Shown piece after piece: positions 43,274-55,160 of a stretch of DNA of 60,000 nucleotides. How positions within the stretch are numbered: position 1 is the stretch's first letter; the number at the start of each line of letters is the position of its first letter. The DNA is taken from NCBI GenBank assembly GCA_014529385.2, contig CM043953.1:88902342-88962341 (forward strand). Direction: 5' to 3'. The notes beneath the pieces are model-generated. The model was given only the letters and a program-made list of their open reading frames with translations. It was not told the origin of the DNA and did no database searches. Source of the stretch: Adiantum capillus-veneris. Taxonomy: Eukaryota; Streptophyta; Polypodiopsida; Polypodiales; Pteridaceae. The translations under genes and the position numbers were made by a program.

Positions 43274-44894
43274 CATCTCTCACTGTCACACATGTCTGCT
43301 GCCATAAGTGAATGCCAAAATGGAAACAAAGTGGAGGTAACTCGACCACTACATAATGATTAAAAGCATGATCAAAAGCATCAAGACTGACGCTCATATA
43401 TGCATAAAACCAACTCCACAATCTGCAAACTCTGCAATCATAAACTGGGACAAATTGCTCAACCGAGCATAAAGCGCATAACCATACATGCAAGTAGAGA
43501 GCAAACTAGCTCAAAACACATCCCACAAGAGAAATTGCCTCCAAAAATTTATGAAAAGTGTGACTATCTATCTGTAGCCACACAAGCATACACAATCCAC
43601 ACTCATGCGAGAGTGGGTACAAGAACACCAAATTGTGCAAGCTGAAAAAAACCTGCCAAAGTGAGAGTAAACACTCAATCACTGTCAAAGTAGGAATATA
43701 TTGACCACTGTACAAGATGGCATAACACTACAAAATTTTATGGCAAGAAGACGGGAAAAAACGAACAAAGTTCTCTTTGCAAAATGAGTCAAAACTCAAT
43801 GCAAACCGCAAGCCAAAAAATTGCAGATAACTGCCAGAGTGGGAGTAAACTCAACACTAAACCATCAAAGAGTAAAATCTGAATACATGCCAGCATAGTT
43901 TTCTTTGAAAACAGAGAAAAAACTCAAAAAATCTCACCAAATTGCATAAAGACAGACACTCACTCTTGAGCCGAGTGGCTCTATGGACGTATACATGTCC
44001 AAAAAATACATGTAAACCTATGAACATGCTACCCGCGAGCTATAGCTAGCTCAAACTGTATCCACAAATGCATACCTAACATGAAACTACACAAGACCGT
44101 GCCATAAGCTCTATGGAATGCTCCACACAATTGTACATCAGCACTACATGTGCCACATAAGTTGTACTGCAAAGACTGTGCAACCTCTGTGAGTAAAATT
44201 AATGGGAAACTGGCACACACTACCTCATTGGTCGGTGTCGACCGAAAACATTTTCCAAGAGAAGAGCTCGCTCGAGAGAAAAAAACGCTATGGAATGGTC
44301 CATTCGAGCCGTATGTGTCGCTGTGCATGGCTGTCATAGCAGAAATTGGAAAAAACCGTCGAAGTCAAAATGCCCTGGGGACTACGTTGGAGCCAAGACG
44401 CTCCAGATGGGGGCTGGAGGAGAGTCATTGTCGCTCTCTCTCGCTCTCCCTATGTCAAAGCCAAGGAGAATTTCATCGATGCCACGCCGGGTGGAAGCTT
44501 TGATGTTGTCATCGTCTGTGCTTGAAGCTGAGAAAACGCTCGGTGTAACCGTTTTCCTTTGGGTGAAAGCACGCTAGCCAAATAGCCGCCTGGTCGGTGT
44601 TGAAATTGATGTCGAGCTAATGTCAAGAGCCGATACTGAGCCAATGGGAAGTGGAGCCGATGCCAAAAAGAAGACACTGTCGGCAATCTCGAGAGAGGAT
44701 GTTGTTGATGTCAATGTCGATGTCATCGATGCTCAAAAAATGAGCCGAGGTATGTACCCGAGAGCATGCTTGCTCTCACTCTCTCACTCGCTCACTCAAA
44801 TCTCTTAAGCTTTCCACGGTGAGAGAACCGTTCTCTCTCTCTATCTATCTCTACTCCGATGGTGATAACTCAAGCGTCTCTTGAAGGATGTGTG
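43274..44894. other. Unassigned region right of the short element
   Basis: No recognisable protein. It is adenine-rich in 43700-44000, with related blocks such as TGCCA(A/G)AGTG(G/A)GAGTAAAC at 43651 and 43834, and TCGA/TGTCGATGTC-rich near 44600-44730. One AAAAACGCTATGG motif at 44282 resembles those in alpha LTRs. It should hold the continuation of the copia element cut at 40813, but I do not see gag there. Confidence 0.4.
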
Positions 44895-45060
44895 TAGGAA
44901 TTGGGGCTCTCTTTCCCCCTTTAAGAGAAAAAATTTAAATAAGTAATTGTAGCATTTGGACAAATGTCCTCCTTTCCCCCTTCAAGAGAAAGACCTTAAT
45001 TTCTTAAATTGTAGCATTTAGACGAATGTTCTCCTTTTCCCCTTTTTAAGAGAAAGAGTG
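44895..45060. repeat. Tandem repeat, period about 62 bp, 2.5 copies
   Basis: Units share CTTTCCCCCTT(T/C)AAGAGAAA and AATTGTAGCATTT(G/A)GAC(A/G)AATGT. First unit near 44907, second near 44968, partial third near 45030. Confidence 0.85.
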
Positions 45061-47711
45061 GCGGTGAGTTATGGCTCATAACTACGGATTTTAACTCGGG
45101 ATGGTGGCTTCCGATTCCCAATTCCCAGCTGGTTCGGATTAGGTGGAGTCACAAGGGCTTGCGATCGTATGGAACCACCAGGAGCAGGTAGGATTTCCAA
45201 ATATAGAGTAGTTGATGGACATGCCAAATATAGGCCAGTGAAACCTATTTTATCAGGTGAGTCCTCTTGGAGAGACTCACTTAGCTTGTGATTACTATTG
45301 TTTTTCAGTGTGCGGAATTCGTGTTAATTCTCTCTGAAGGGGGGTTATGGCAAAAGGCAAGGACAAGCTTGCTGAGATAGAGCAAGCTTCTGCAACTTCT
45401 TAATAGGTATATAAGAATGAAAAAACACTCTAGGTGGGGTGATGGAGAGTAATCTTTCTAGTATGTGGGTTTGATAACTGAATTTGTTTTGTTATACTGA
45501 GGATGAAAGGTTGCTTAATGCTGGGTGTAAATGATTGTTGGAAATGTTTCTTTGGGCTTCGTTATGTTTCAAGCTAATGAGACGTATGTAATAGAGTAAT
45601 GGCTGACTGCTGGCTTAGGTGGAATGGGGGTGTGATGGACTTGTTGCTCACACATGACATGAGGAGAATTTGTGTGAAGGGTACACTTACCTTTGTCTGA
45701 CTTTTGTGCACTGTTATGTTCTCTTGAATTTTGCTGGACTAAACCCAATCTGGTTGTGTATGTTTGGCTATTTATCGACTCATTGTACATGGCGATGATG
45801 CCTACTTGGTGTTTCTAAGCTAGAGCATACATGTCTTCTGGGGAACCGTGTATTTACGGTGTCAACAGTATGGGATATATCTTTGTTGGAAATAGGCAAT
45901 CGGCATTTGGTTGTCAACTACGTCAGGCACTAGTTGGGCTGAAAATTCATCTGAATTTAATACTCTGCAGCTGGGTCACAGGAGGTTTGAGTTGTGATTT
46001 GTGATGAAACAATTGTCTGTCGAAAAGTGGAGGTTTGATAATTGAGGTGTTTTTACTCTAACTGGTTCTGGGAATTCGTTTATTGGGAGTAAAAGTATTG
46101 GATGTGGTGATGTTGGGCTTTGATAATCATCATACTGAGGATGGATCTATAAGAATTTTATGGCTGGTTACCGATCCATATGGACTGAGTGTCTAGCAGT
46201 ATTTGTTACTCACGACGATCCTAAAGTGATTCATGCGTACTTGCTTTGTTGCTCTCTTAAGATTGCATGAACTAACCTATAATTGTCTATGTGGGATTAA
46301 CTTCTCAATTGAGCTGTGCAGGTACATGTGACTCTGAGATGTTTCAAAGATATGAGTTCATATCTGAGTATAGTATGGGATTTTTTTGACCTCTCGACTA
46401 AAACATCACTATTCGCGGAGGCGGAACTACTTTGGGGTAAAGTAAGTGACTCCACAGGGTAGTAAAACCTATAAAAAATAATAGTCATTCAAGGCTTTCC
46501 TTGGCTAACAGTAGAGAATTTGGCAGTGACTTATGCTATACGAATCAGGTGGAGAATTCACTGCATGAATGAGAATATTGTAGATGATTAAAAATAAGGT
46601 TTGCAAATTTGTTTATAATTTGGGTTGGGACAAGTTTCAAGAGCAATGTGCTGAATTGGATAAGTTCGGATGGGGACTTGTATGTTTAAAAATTTATGTC
46701 TACCTTTTGCTTTGACTCACTTAGGTCAAGATGTTGTAATGATTGGAATACATCGTGTCACATTTATGGGTGCTTTTTTAGATTATACATATTGTAACAA
46801 TACTCAATTCATTTCTTTTGCTGCATTTGGGTGACATGGATAACAACTGGGATGCCCAACATCATTTGCGTACAGTCACTTGCTAACAAAGTGTTTTCTT
46901 GTGGCTATGGGTGGAGGTGAGGGATACCTTCCTTAATGCTTGAGGAAATTGGATTGTTGGTGTACCAAAATACTATAGGAGTAGTGTGATGCCATATCTA
47001 CATTAGTTTGTTGGACGGGGCGCGTAACCCGTCATTACTTAAAATTTGGTGTACAATATTGTTTAAACATCGAATGATATTTTTACGCGACCTCTGTACT
47101 ATGCTGGTGTATGATGGTCTTTGAACATGTAATGTTCATTTGTGATGTAGTTATTATAAGTAACTTTTACACACACACCTCTAGAACAAATGGTAGATTA
47201 AGTCTCTTAACCTACTAGAGACCCATACTTCGGCACTCTTTCTATTATGAGCCTGTTATCTTTCGTCTTTCAGGCTTATAATGGAAGGGGCTCTAATACA
47301 CAGTCACTGTAGTTGGTAGACTTGACTGGTACCAAGTTATTAGGGCTACCACTGGATTTTTTGCTTTCTCTTGTAGGTTTTTCTACCTCTCTTCTCTATT
47401 GCTCACAATTTATGACATTTGTTCTTTGTGACCTGTTCACATGAGGACAGTTTATATACTTATTTATCACTTCTACTCTTTGGAGGCACTTTTTTGGAAA
47501 CATCGGCTACTTTTGCACTAAAATCGTGTCTCTTTTACATTTACTTTAGATTATCTCTGACCGGGTTGGGCAGACCATACTCTTTGGTAAGAAGAGTGTG
47601 ACAGGATTCTTGTCTAATTACAGATGGTTTTGGGATTGGGTATTTGTCAACTGATTCCTATTGCATTATCTTCTGAGGTGTCCTGTGTCTTTTTTCGTAT
47701 AGCCCCTACGA
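45061..47711 (+). other. Noncoding AT-rich stretch, possible long LTR
   Basis: No convincing coding sequence over 2.6 kb. It ends directly before a tRNA-Arg-type PBS, so at least its right part may be a long LTR of a plus-strand Tat/Ogre-like gypsy element. I found no second copy in the window and cannot set its left boundary. Confidence 0.35.
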
Positions 47712-47730
47712 TTGGTGGCGACTCCAGTTA
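47712..47730 (+). promoter_or_regulatory. Candidate primer-binding site, tRNA-Arg type
   Basis: TTGGTGGCGACTCCAGTTA resembles the TGGCGACTCCACTGGGGA-type primer site used by plant Tat/Ogre elements. A coding region starts 45 bp downstream. The match weakens after CTCC. Confidence 0.45.
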
Positions 47731-47756
47731 GGATTAAGCTATAAGATAATTGCATT

Positions 47757-49130
47757 ATGGTCTTGTTTCAGATTGTCTCCTTGGCCCAAGGCCTTCCCTT
47801 ACCGATGGAACCTCTATCCAAGGCCTCCCTTCTTGTTCTAAAATGCATTCAGGATGTGGAGGCATCAATGCTGATTACAAATGCATCTTTGGATCCGAAT
47901 CTAACTCTCATTCAGTGGATTTCATTTGATCAATGGGTCAAGATCCTTCCTTTATTAGTTAAGGGTGGTTTAGATGGCGTTAAGCTTGCATCCAAAAATA
48001 TAGCTAATCTTTCAGGAATGGCTAAAGCTCACAATCAAGATCTGGCGCATTTCTTATCTTTAGGTTCTGAACTTTTTAATCAACTTTGAAAGTTTTGTGG
48101 TCTCAGCCCCAACTTCGTTTCGGCTCCTACTACACCAGTTACACTGCCTATAAATAGTCTTTTTTGCATAGATGTTGCTGCCTTGGAGGTTGTGAGAGAA
48201 TTTCAGAAGGATCTGTGTTCTCTCAGCGAATCCTCCCTAATGGAAATGTTCCCAAAGGTCTCTCAGGTTTATCCTTTCTTAACAATACGACAGATCGAGG
48301 TGGAATCCCTAGGATTGGAACATAAGCTATGGTTGCTTTCAAATAAGAGTTTTTTGGTACCTATTTCTATGGAAACTTGGGTTTTCCTCGCTAACTTACC
48401 AGTGCAACAATGGAGGAAATGAAAATGAAGACTCTCAAAGGTCTTCAGCTCCTAGACAGAGGTGAACTTATCAAGGCACCCTTCAATATGAGCTTCCAGG
48501 ATGATAAGAAGTGTGGGTCTAATGTTGGTCTTTATGTTAGAACCAAGGGTACTATGACCTTCAGTAAGAATAATGTTGAGTATTATACAAAGACGCTTTG
48601 GAAATTTTTCAGACCATACCTCAAATGTGCATGCCGCTTCCTGGATCCTAAGGCTCCATGTGAGTCGAGTATCATTTGGTTTGACCATGCTATTTGGTTT
48701 GTTCTCAATAGTCTGGAGAATATATTTCTGGAGAAGGCTTCAAAATTTCATCTTTCCCTCCTTTGTTCATGGCTTGGGGGGCAGGCTAAGGATCTTGTTT
48801 TGTCACATATTGCTTTTATTCATTTTCGGTCACTGATGTGTGACATTCTTAAGGAGCTAGGGTTTGATGAGTGTAGTACGCTCCTAACTACTTATGAGGG
48901 TTACAAAAAGATCAAGAACATGGTGAGTCTTATCAAACCAAGTATTTGAAGATGAGGAGTCACAAGCCCTCACACGTCCTAATACACTTATTTCTCCATC
49001 CTCTTCTTTCACTTCTTTTTTAACTCCCTCGTCTTCTACTGATTCTGTGTTTGGTAGAGGCAAGTCTAAAGCTTTATTACGAGGGGCAGAGGCAGAGGTA
49101 GAGGTTTTATTGTCAGGCACTTATTTGGAT
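47757..49130 (+). pseudogene. Unrecognised gag-like coding region
   Basis: From ATG 47757 one frame runs to 48422, broken by a single TGA at 48087-48089. It then shifts to 48410-48949 (179 codons, QDDKKCGSNVGLYVRTKGTM, SLLCSWLGGQAKDLVLSHI). A serine-rich tail near 48960-49060 leads to a glycine/arginine stretch (RGRGRGRG) in another frame near 49080. An N-terminal helical region, central core and basic RG tail after a PBS suggest gag, but no family is recognised and there is no zinc knuckle or pol. Alternatively a host gene fragment. Confidence 0.5.
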
Positions 49131-49278
49131 ATGTAAACCTGTAGGTTTTCCTAGAGAAGTATGGTGTGGCGGATAGAATGTTTATTCACTATCTCTTTAC
49201 TAGCAAACTTCTGGAATTTATTCCTCCTATGAATATTATATCAAAATGCTTTGATGCAGTTTTTGGGACTCATGAGCT

Positions 49279-49940
49279 GCACACACACACACACACACAC
49301 ACTCATTCGTTGTGTGTGTGCACACAAGTCATCTTCTTCTCCAAGCTTGAGAAGTAGAGAACCTATACCAACACCTCTTAGCTATGGAATGCAAATCCAA
49401 CCAAGAGTCATGCTTCAAAGCAATGATTTGCCATCTTCTTCATCTTCATTACTATGCTATGCTATACTCTATGAGTAGCTACTACTTATTCCTTTTCCTC
49501 TTCCCTTCAGTCCTTGCTAGCTCTCTCCAACTTCAAAGGTGTTTGAGGTCTTAGGATTGAGGCCGGGGACAAGTTAATGCTTTTGCAAGATAGTTAAGGG
49601 ATTAATTTTGGTGCATGAAGCTCACCATCTTCATTGCATCAATGAGGTCTCAAGAAACAAAAAGCATGTATGTACCAAGTCTCTCTTCATGGGAGAATTT
49701 ACAATACAAAAAACTTTTGGAGGCGGGACCGACTCCAAGTAAATCCGGTCCTCAATTGTTGTCAATTTCTCTAATTCTCTCTCTCTTTTTCAAGTATTGT
49801 TCATGCCAAGCTTATTAGGTATAATGTTCATTTTAGTACCTTTAATCAAGTGCTCTCCTTATGCTCTTTTCTTTAAGGAAATGCTCACTATTGCTACTTT
49901 AATTCCGCTACAATCAATGTTATAACCATATTCCGTTACA
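49279..49940. mobile_element. Truncated beta LTR
   Basis: Homologous to about 22685-23399. Shared blocks: GGATGCAAATCCAACCAAGAG with differences, GGTGTxTGAGGTCTTxGG, CTTTTGGAGG(G/C)GGGACCG and AAATCCGGTCCTCAA(C/T)TGTTG. It begins exactly at a CA microsatellite (49279-49302) and ends CCGTTACA. The first 900 bp of the family are missing. Confidence 0.85.
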
Positions 49941-49974
49941 TACAAGACACAAGAAACATAGAGTAAATCATTCC

Positions 49975-50260
49975 ATGCTTCTCACACCTAAGAATCAAAA
50001 GATTTCACTTCGTGATTGACCATGAACCAATCTTTGACATTCTTGACTATGAATTATGTGCTATTATGCATAAGTAGCTTGATGTCTCCAACACCATGTA
50101 TCTCAAGCTCATACGAATCACTAAGCTTTATTATGAGTATGTGCATACCTAGAGAACCATTCTCTGTGAGGTATCACATGGAAACTAGCTCCAGAATCTA
50201 TGACCCAATTATGATCAAAGCTAGCATCTTGTGCATATAAGGACATCGGAGGCAGTTTGG
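49975..50260 (-). pseudogene. Copia protease fragment
   Basis: Minus strand reads SFDHNWVIDSGASFHVIPHR near 50190-50225, an exact copia-type protease active site, followed after a stop by IHGVGDIKLLMHNST near 50060-50120. The rest of the element is not visible nearby. It differs from the copia remnant at 40380 and is not cut by the same insertion. Confidence 0.8.
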
Positions 50261-51657
50261 ACCTCAAGCAAATCTACAATCTTAGGATCCCTCCCTCCTC
50301 TCTCCCTATACATACATCTCCCTCCATCCCCCTCCTTGTAACCTGTCGTTCCTCTCTTTAGCTAAACTCAGCCCCCTCATTCACTCTCTTCCTATTTTCA
50401 TGGCTCAATTCTCTCTATCCCTATCCATCTTGTCCAAAATCTCTCTTCTCCCTCTATCTCCCTTCCATTGCAATTTCTCTCTACATCATACTCCCACTAG
50501 CCAATATTTCTTTATTCCTAACTCTAGATATCTTTGCCTATCGACCCCTCTTTCTATTTCTCTCTTGCTCAACCCCCTACCTCCATACTGCTCTCTTTCT
50601 ATTTTTGTCTCCTTTTCCGAGGGACCGTTTCCCCTCCCTCTCTCTATAATTATTTTTCTATCTCTTCTCCTTAGCTTTTGTGCGTTTTGAGAAGCGACCT
50701 TGACTAACAATCACCTGTGCTCATTTGTTCATCTCAACTTGTGGCATATGGTCATCTACATTCGTAGGGTATCCCATTGTCAACTTAAATAATTTTCCAC
50801 TCCTTGAAAATACAAGAATAGGTTAATTTTAATTAGAGAAAAGCCTTCTTTGCATACTTTGTAAACGGACAAAACTTTTATGCCTTGCCCATGTTGGTCA
50901 TGCCCTAGAATAACAACATTATGGCCCACAAAAAATCAACTATGCAAGGTTATTGCTCTTTAGACATTGCAATGGGATACTCTTCCCCGTGTTATCAAAG
51001 TACACTTGGCCAATATTCTACAAGGGAGAGCCATATTTTGGGAAGGCATGTGGATCAACTTGCTCACTCCCTAGCTTCTTCTGTCTCAAGAGAACAATAT
51101 TTTGGAGTCTCACTTATCTCGAATTCCCCTTGCCCTTGAGTCCTACTTCACCTACCCCTTTTCCAACATATTGTGTTGCTCTAGAGTTATTAGGTCTTGA
51201 GCTGAAGACTCATTGGATAGATCTGTGAGGTCGACTTTGAGTTCAAGACTCGTTCCAACCTCTATTTTGACTTTCATTGGGTATGCAAATTTTCCCTTTT
51301 GTGTAAATATTTAGGCATCATAAATTTGTGTTGCATACATATCATGCATTTTTTGCCTAGTTGTGGAATAAAACATTGATGTACACTGTTCTATATGATG
51401 CTGCCTAAAGACAAAATAAGTCACTTTATAAAGATGCTAATATTTTCAAATAGTACAAGATTTTCAAGATGTGTATCAGCTAGAGGATGACATGCATGTT
51501 TCATATGTACTTAATGAGTGTCCTACTAAAGCCTTACAACCCGAGCCTTACAACAATGCCTCCATTGAAGCTTGGCTTGCTCATGCATGTCTTTAGTTGT
51601 TTTGCTTATGCTTTAGTGATTTAGTTCTCCTTTCTCTCTCACACTGCCATCCTCTTT

Positions 51658-51659
<2 letters not shown>
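50261..51659. other. Pyrimidine-rich then AT-rich unassigned sequence
   Basis: 50280-50690 is CT-rich (long open plus frame is compositional). 50700-51600 has no recognised domain, although some minus-strand stretches around 50760-50900 could be very decayed copia pol. Confidence 0.4.
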
Positions 51660-51738
<79 letters not shown>

Positions 51739-51778
51739 GCTCTCCCTCTCCCTCCCTCCCTCACATCTCTCTCTCTCT
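51660..51778. repeat. CT and CA microsatellites
   Basis: (CT)n at 51660-51705 passes directly into (CA)n at 51705-51737, then a CCCT-rich tract. Confidence 0.92.
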
Positions 51779-51934
51779 CCCTCTCTCCCTCTCACACTAG
51801 CTCTCTCCCTCCCGCCCCTCCCTCTCTCCCTCCCTTGCGCTCTTAGTAAGGTGAGCGGTGTAGCTCACTGCTACCTTAGTAAGAACTCAAGGGAGGGAGA
51901 GAAGGAGGGGGGAGAGAGCTAGCGTGAGAGGGAG
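51779..51934. repeat. Foldback (inverted repeat), arms about 72 bp
   Basis: Left arm 51783-51856 is CT-rich and ends CTTAGTAAGGTGAGC; right arm 51863-51934 is the near reverse complement, starting GCTCAC and ending GTGAGAGGGAG. The loop is about six bases. Purine/pyrimidine asymmetry plus symmetry suggests a stable hairpin. Confidence 0.85.
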
Positions 51935-52159
51935 CAAGAAACAAATGTTTTTTGGACTAAGAAGCATGCCTAGAAAGGTTTTTGAAATTTTAAACGGTTT
52001 TCAAAAGGTTTTTCGGAAATCTAAATAGATGTTTTTGGGGCTAAAAAGCATGATTAGAAAGGTTGTGACTTGCTATAAGATTGAAATTGATAAAGAGAGG
52101 GATATGAAGGCTTGGTATTTTAAATTTTTCAAAAACCTCTTAAAAACATGCTTTTGAAT

Positions 52160-52185
52160 CAAAAATCAAGTCCCTCCCTCTCTCC

Positions 52186-52248
<63 letters not shown>

Positions 52249-52390
52249 CATTGTTAGGTGAGCATTGGAGCTCATCTAACAATGTCAGTCACCTAATAAT
52301 GAGCACAAGGGAGATAGGGAGGGAGGAAAAGAGCTAGTGTGAGAGGGAGAAAGGGATGGAGAGAGGGAGTGAGAGGAAGAGGGAGGTAAA
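52160..52390. repeat. Second foldback with (CT)n arm and GA-rich arm
   Basis: GCTCATTGTTAGGTGA (52246-52261) pairs with TCACCTAATAATGAGC (52288-52303, one mismatch). Flanking arms are (CT)n at 52190-52245 and a GGGAGATAGGGAGGGA-type purine tract. Same architecture as 51779-51934 with different core sequence, so the two are probably related. Confidence 0.82.
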
Positions 52391-52562
52391 ATCTTGGTAT
52401 TTTAAATTTCAAAAGCACTCTCACTCTGCTTTTTAGCCCAAAAGTCAACTAGTGTGAGAGGGAGAGAGGGAGGTAAAAGCTTGGTATTTTAAATTTCCAA
52501 AAAGCGCTCTCACTATGATTTTTAGCCCAAAAGTCAACTATTTCTCTCTTTCCCTCTCTCTA
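52391..52562. repeat. Duplicated AGTGTGAGAGGGAG / AAATTTC(A/C)AAA block
   Basis: Two approximate 75-85-bp units (about 52391-52452 and 52453-52540) share CTTGGTATTTTAAATTT, CTCTCACT and TTTTTAGCCCAAAAGTCAACTA. A related version is at 52095-52165. Confidence 0.75.
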
Positions 52563-52574
52563 TCCCTCTCGCAC

Positions 52575-52900
<326 letters not shown>

Positions 52901-53018
52901 TATTTGTTTCCATATCCAAGTTTACTTTTTGATATTTTCTTGAAGAACAATAACTAACATCATTTAACAACAAAATAATTCTCATATCACTCATCAATGA
53001 ATGAAAGCATGAATTTTA

Positions 53019-53023
<5 letters not shown>

Positions 53024-53061
<38 letters not shown>
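53024..53061. repeat. GA microsatellite
   Basis: Uninterrupted AG dinucleotides. Confidence 0.92.
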
Positions 53062-53064
<3 letters not shown>

Positions 53065-53234
53065 AACAAGAACATTAAATTTTATTCAACTTTAAACATG
53101 TCTATGCCAATATCTCCTTTAGGTCCAAACATACCAACATTGGGGCTCAATTATGCCACCCACCTGGACATTGCCCTAAATTGTCCCGCGTCGACGTAGG
53201 ATACGTTAGGGTAGTGCCCCGGAAGGCCTTGCAA

Positions 53235-53390
53235 TAGGACGATGATAGGAAAGATAGACCTGTGATGGTGGTAGAATTAATTAATACATAGCAATATGAT
53301 GATAGGAAGGATAGGACTATGATGGTGATATATTTAAACATGCATAACAATATGATGATGGGAGGTATAGGCCTATGATGGTGATGTAAT
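53235..53390. repeat. Minisatellite, period about 58-60 bp, three copies
   Basis: Units share ATGATGATAGGAA(A/G)GATAG and CTATGATGGTGAT, starting near 53236, 53296 and 53353. Confidence 0.85.
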
Positions 53391-54015
53391 CAACTTATGC
53401 ATAGGCATAACTTGATTTCTATATCTTAGGTTAAGACACTAACTCTTTATTTTCAAATATCTGCCTAGTAACCTTTCCTATGCCTCACACTTAAGAAATT
53501 ATTCTCTCATTTTCATTTCCACATAATTAGGAGGAGTGGCACATTTTGACAATGGCTGAGGATGGCCATTGAGAAAGACTCTAAGGCTTACAATGTACAT
53601 TACATCTTTGCACCAAAACATCCCTCTTAACCATACCGCATCGGCACGGAAGAATTTTCGGCAATGTCCCATCTTGAAAACAGATACTTACTCACAAAAC
53701 TTTATGACACTTGAAATGTAAACAAGGCCACAAAGAGAGTAAAGGTCGAGCAGTTCAAGAAGTTGTTAACAGAACGGGACACTGAACTTACCTATCCTAT
53801 GCTAACACGGTATGGATTAGAGCCATGTCTCGAAACAATTATGTGAGTCTTTTGTTTGCTTTACAATTCCGCAAAGATAACTAGTTTTTTACACTTAACA
53901 AGCACTTAACGTACTCTCCTGCGCTGACGCGATGCTGATTGAAGCAATGTCCCATGTGATGCTAATCTCACTTTGTAAGCTCAACAAATTGCATGTTTTT
54001 CATCCTTATCCCTCC
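53391..54015. other. Unassigned sequence
   Basis: No coding or repeat feature recognised. It lies downstream of the pol remnant 54020-56340 on the element strand, so it could be degenerate RNase H/integrase sequence. Confidence 0.35.
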
Positions 54016-54019
54016 TGCA

Positions 54020-54450
54020 CCAATGCAGTACTGAGTAGGACAACATCGTCACTCATGGTAAGCATCTCTACTTCATCTTCAAACCTAGCTCGTGATAACA
54101 TATCTGCAATAGGATTATCTCTACCTTTGCTCCAAATCAAACCATATGTCTGTGTCCATGTGAATCATCTTGACCTATAGCCCATCCAATACATATTGGG
54201 CTAGATCACTAACCTTCCGCATTTATAGTTGACTTTCCTCAAGGTAGGAGCCTTAAGAAGCATCTTCTTTAGTTTTCGGATAGCTTGTGTGTGAACTTCT
54301 TTCCATACAAACCTTTTACCTTTTCTTAGCAATTGATAAAGTACCTCTGCAATATGAACAGAATGTGGTAACCAAATAAGATAGAGTACACATGCACCCA
54401 GAAACCGATGAACTTTGGTAACCAAAGAGCATGTTTCCTTCATCTTTTGG
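54020..54450 (-). pseudogene. Gypsy-like RNase H region
   Basis: Minus strand near 54030-54115 reads NPIADMLSRARFEDEVEML, the ADxLSR linker after RNase H. Upstream, 54201-54443 has VHRFLGACVLYLIWLPHSVH, LLRKGKRFVWKEVHTQAI and LKKMLLKAPTLRKVNY, the usual RT-RNase H connection of gypsy elements. The RNase H catalytic core between is not seen. Confidence 0.75.
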
Positions 54451-54469
54451 ATAGCTTCAACTTTAGCTA

Positions 54470-55160
54470 GACTTTGCCTTCTACCCTATGGACTGCACAC
54501 ATATGCCCCACAATTAAAACCTCTTAAGCACCAAAAGTTGATTTCTGCCCTCAAAGTGTTAGGTTAACTTCTTTATGCCTAGATAAAATATTATCACAAT
54601 CAAAAATATGTTGAGCAAAAAACCATTGGTAGCACCTCTGATATTTTACCTCATCTTTGGACCCTTCTTCACATTCTTTAATTGGTAGACCATCAATGAA
54701 AGGCATAGTAACATGAGGAATAAAATCCCTTAATACCTTATTCATGCCATTCATCATACAAACTACTAAATTAGTAGCACCCTATGGTAGAGTGCACATC
54801 CTTACCAACCCAAGAGGTAAGACTAACTGAAATTGATAAGATTGCCCATAGAGTAGAAAGATCTACCTGCAAAGGTCTCAGCAAATTCATCCACAATTAG
54901 GTCAATACCCACATTGCAGATTGTTACCTTGCTAACGGGTTGCATGTCTTATATGAACCTTAAAGTACCATCCTTCTTTGGCAAAATGAACCATTGGTTT
55001 GTGTAGGGTGCACATGATGGTTCCAAAATGCCCATTTGCATCTTCTCATTGATCAAATCAATAAGCTTTGGCAAAGAGGTTAGGAACTGGAATGGGACGT
55101 AAGCTCCATGGCATGTGAGGAACAATAAATATGAGCATATGTGAAACAACATTCATATCC
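54470..55160 (-). pseudogene. Gypsy-like reverse transcriptase, degenerate
   Basis: KMQMGILEPSCAPYTNQWF and LPKKDGTLRFI (54949-55060) form the RT N-terminus. MMNGMNKVLRDFIPHVTMPF followed by IDGLPIKEC (54670-54757) is the catalytic-box region, with IDG in place of the expected DD. CGAYVCSPWGRRQSLAKVEA near 54470-54540 is the thumb. Multiple stops and frame changes. Confidence 0.72.

Noticed and set aside
50400-50690. 96-codon leucine/serine-rich plus frame resembling a membrane protein
   Set aside because: The stretch is CT-rich simple sequence, which yields Leu/Ser/Pro/Phe codons by composition.
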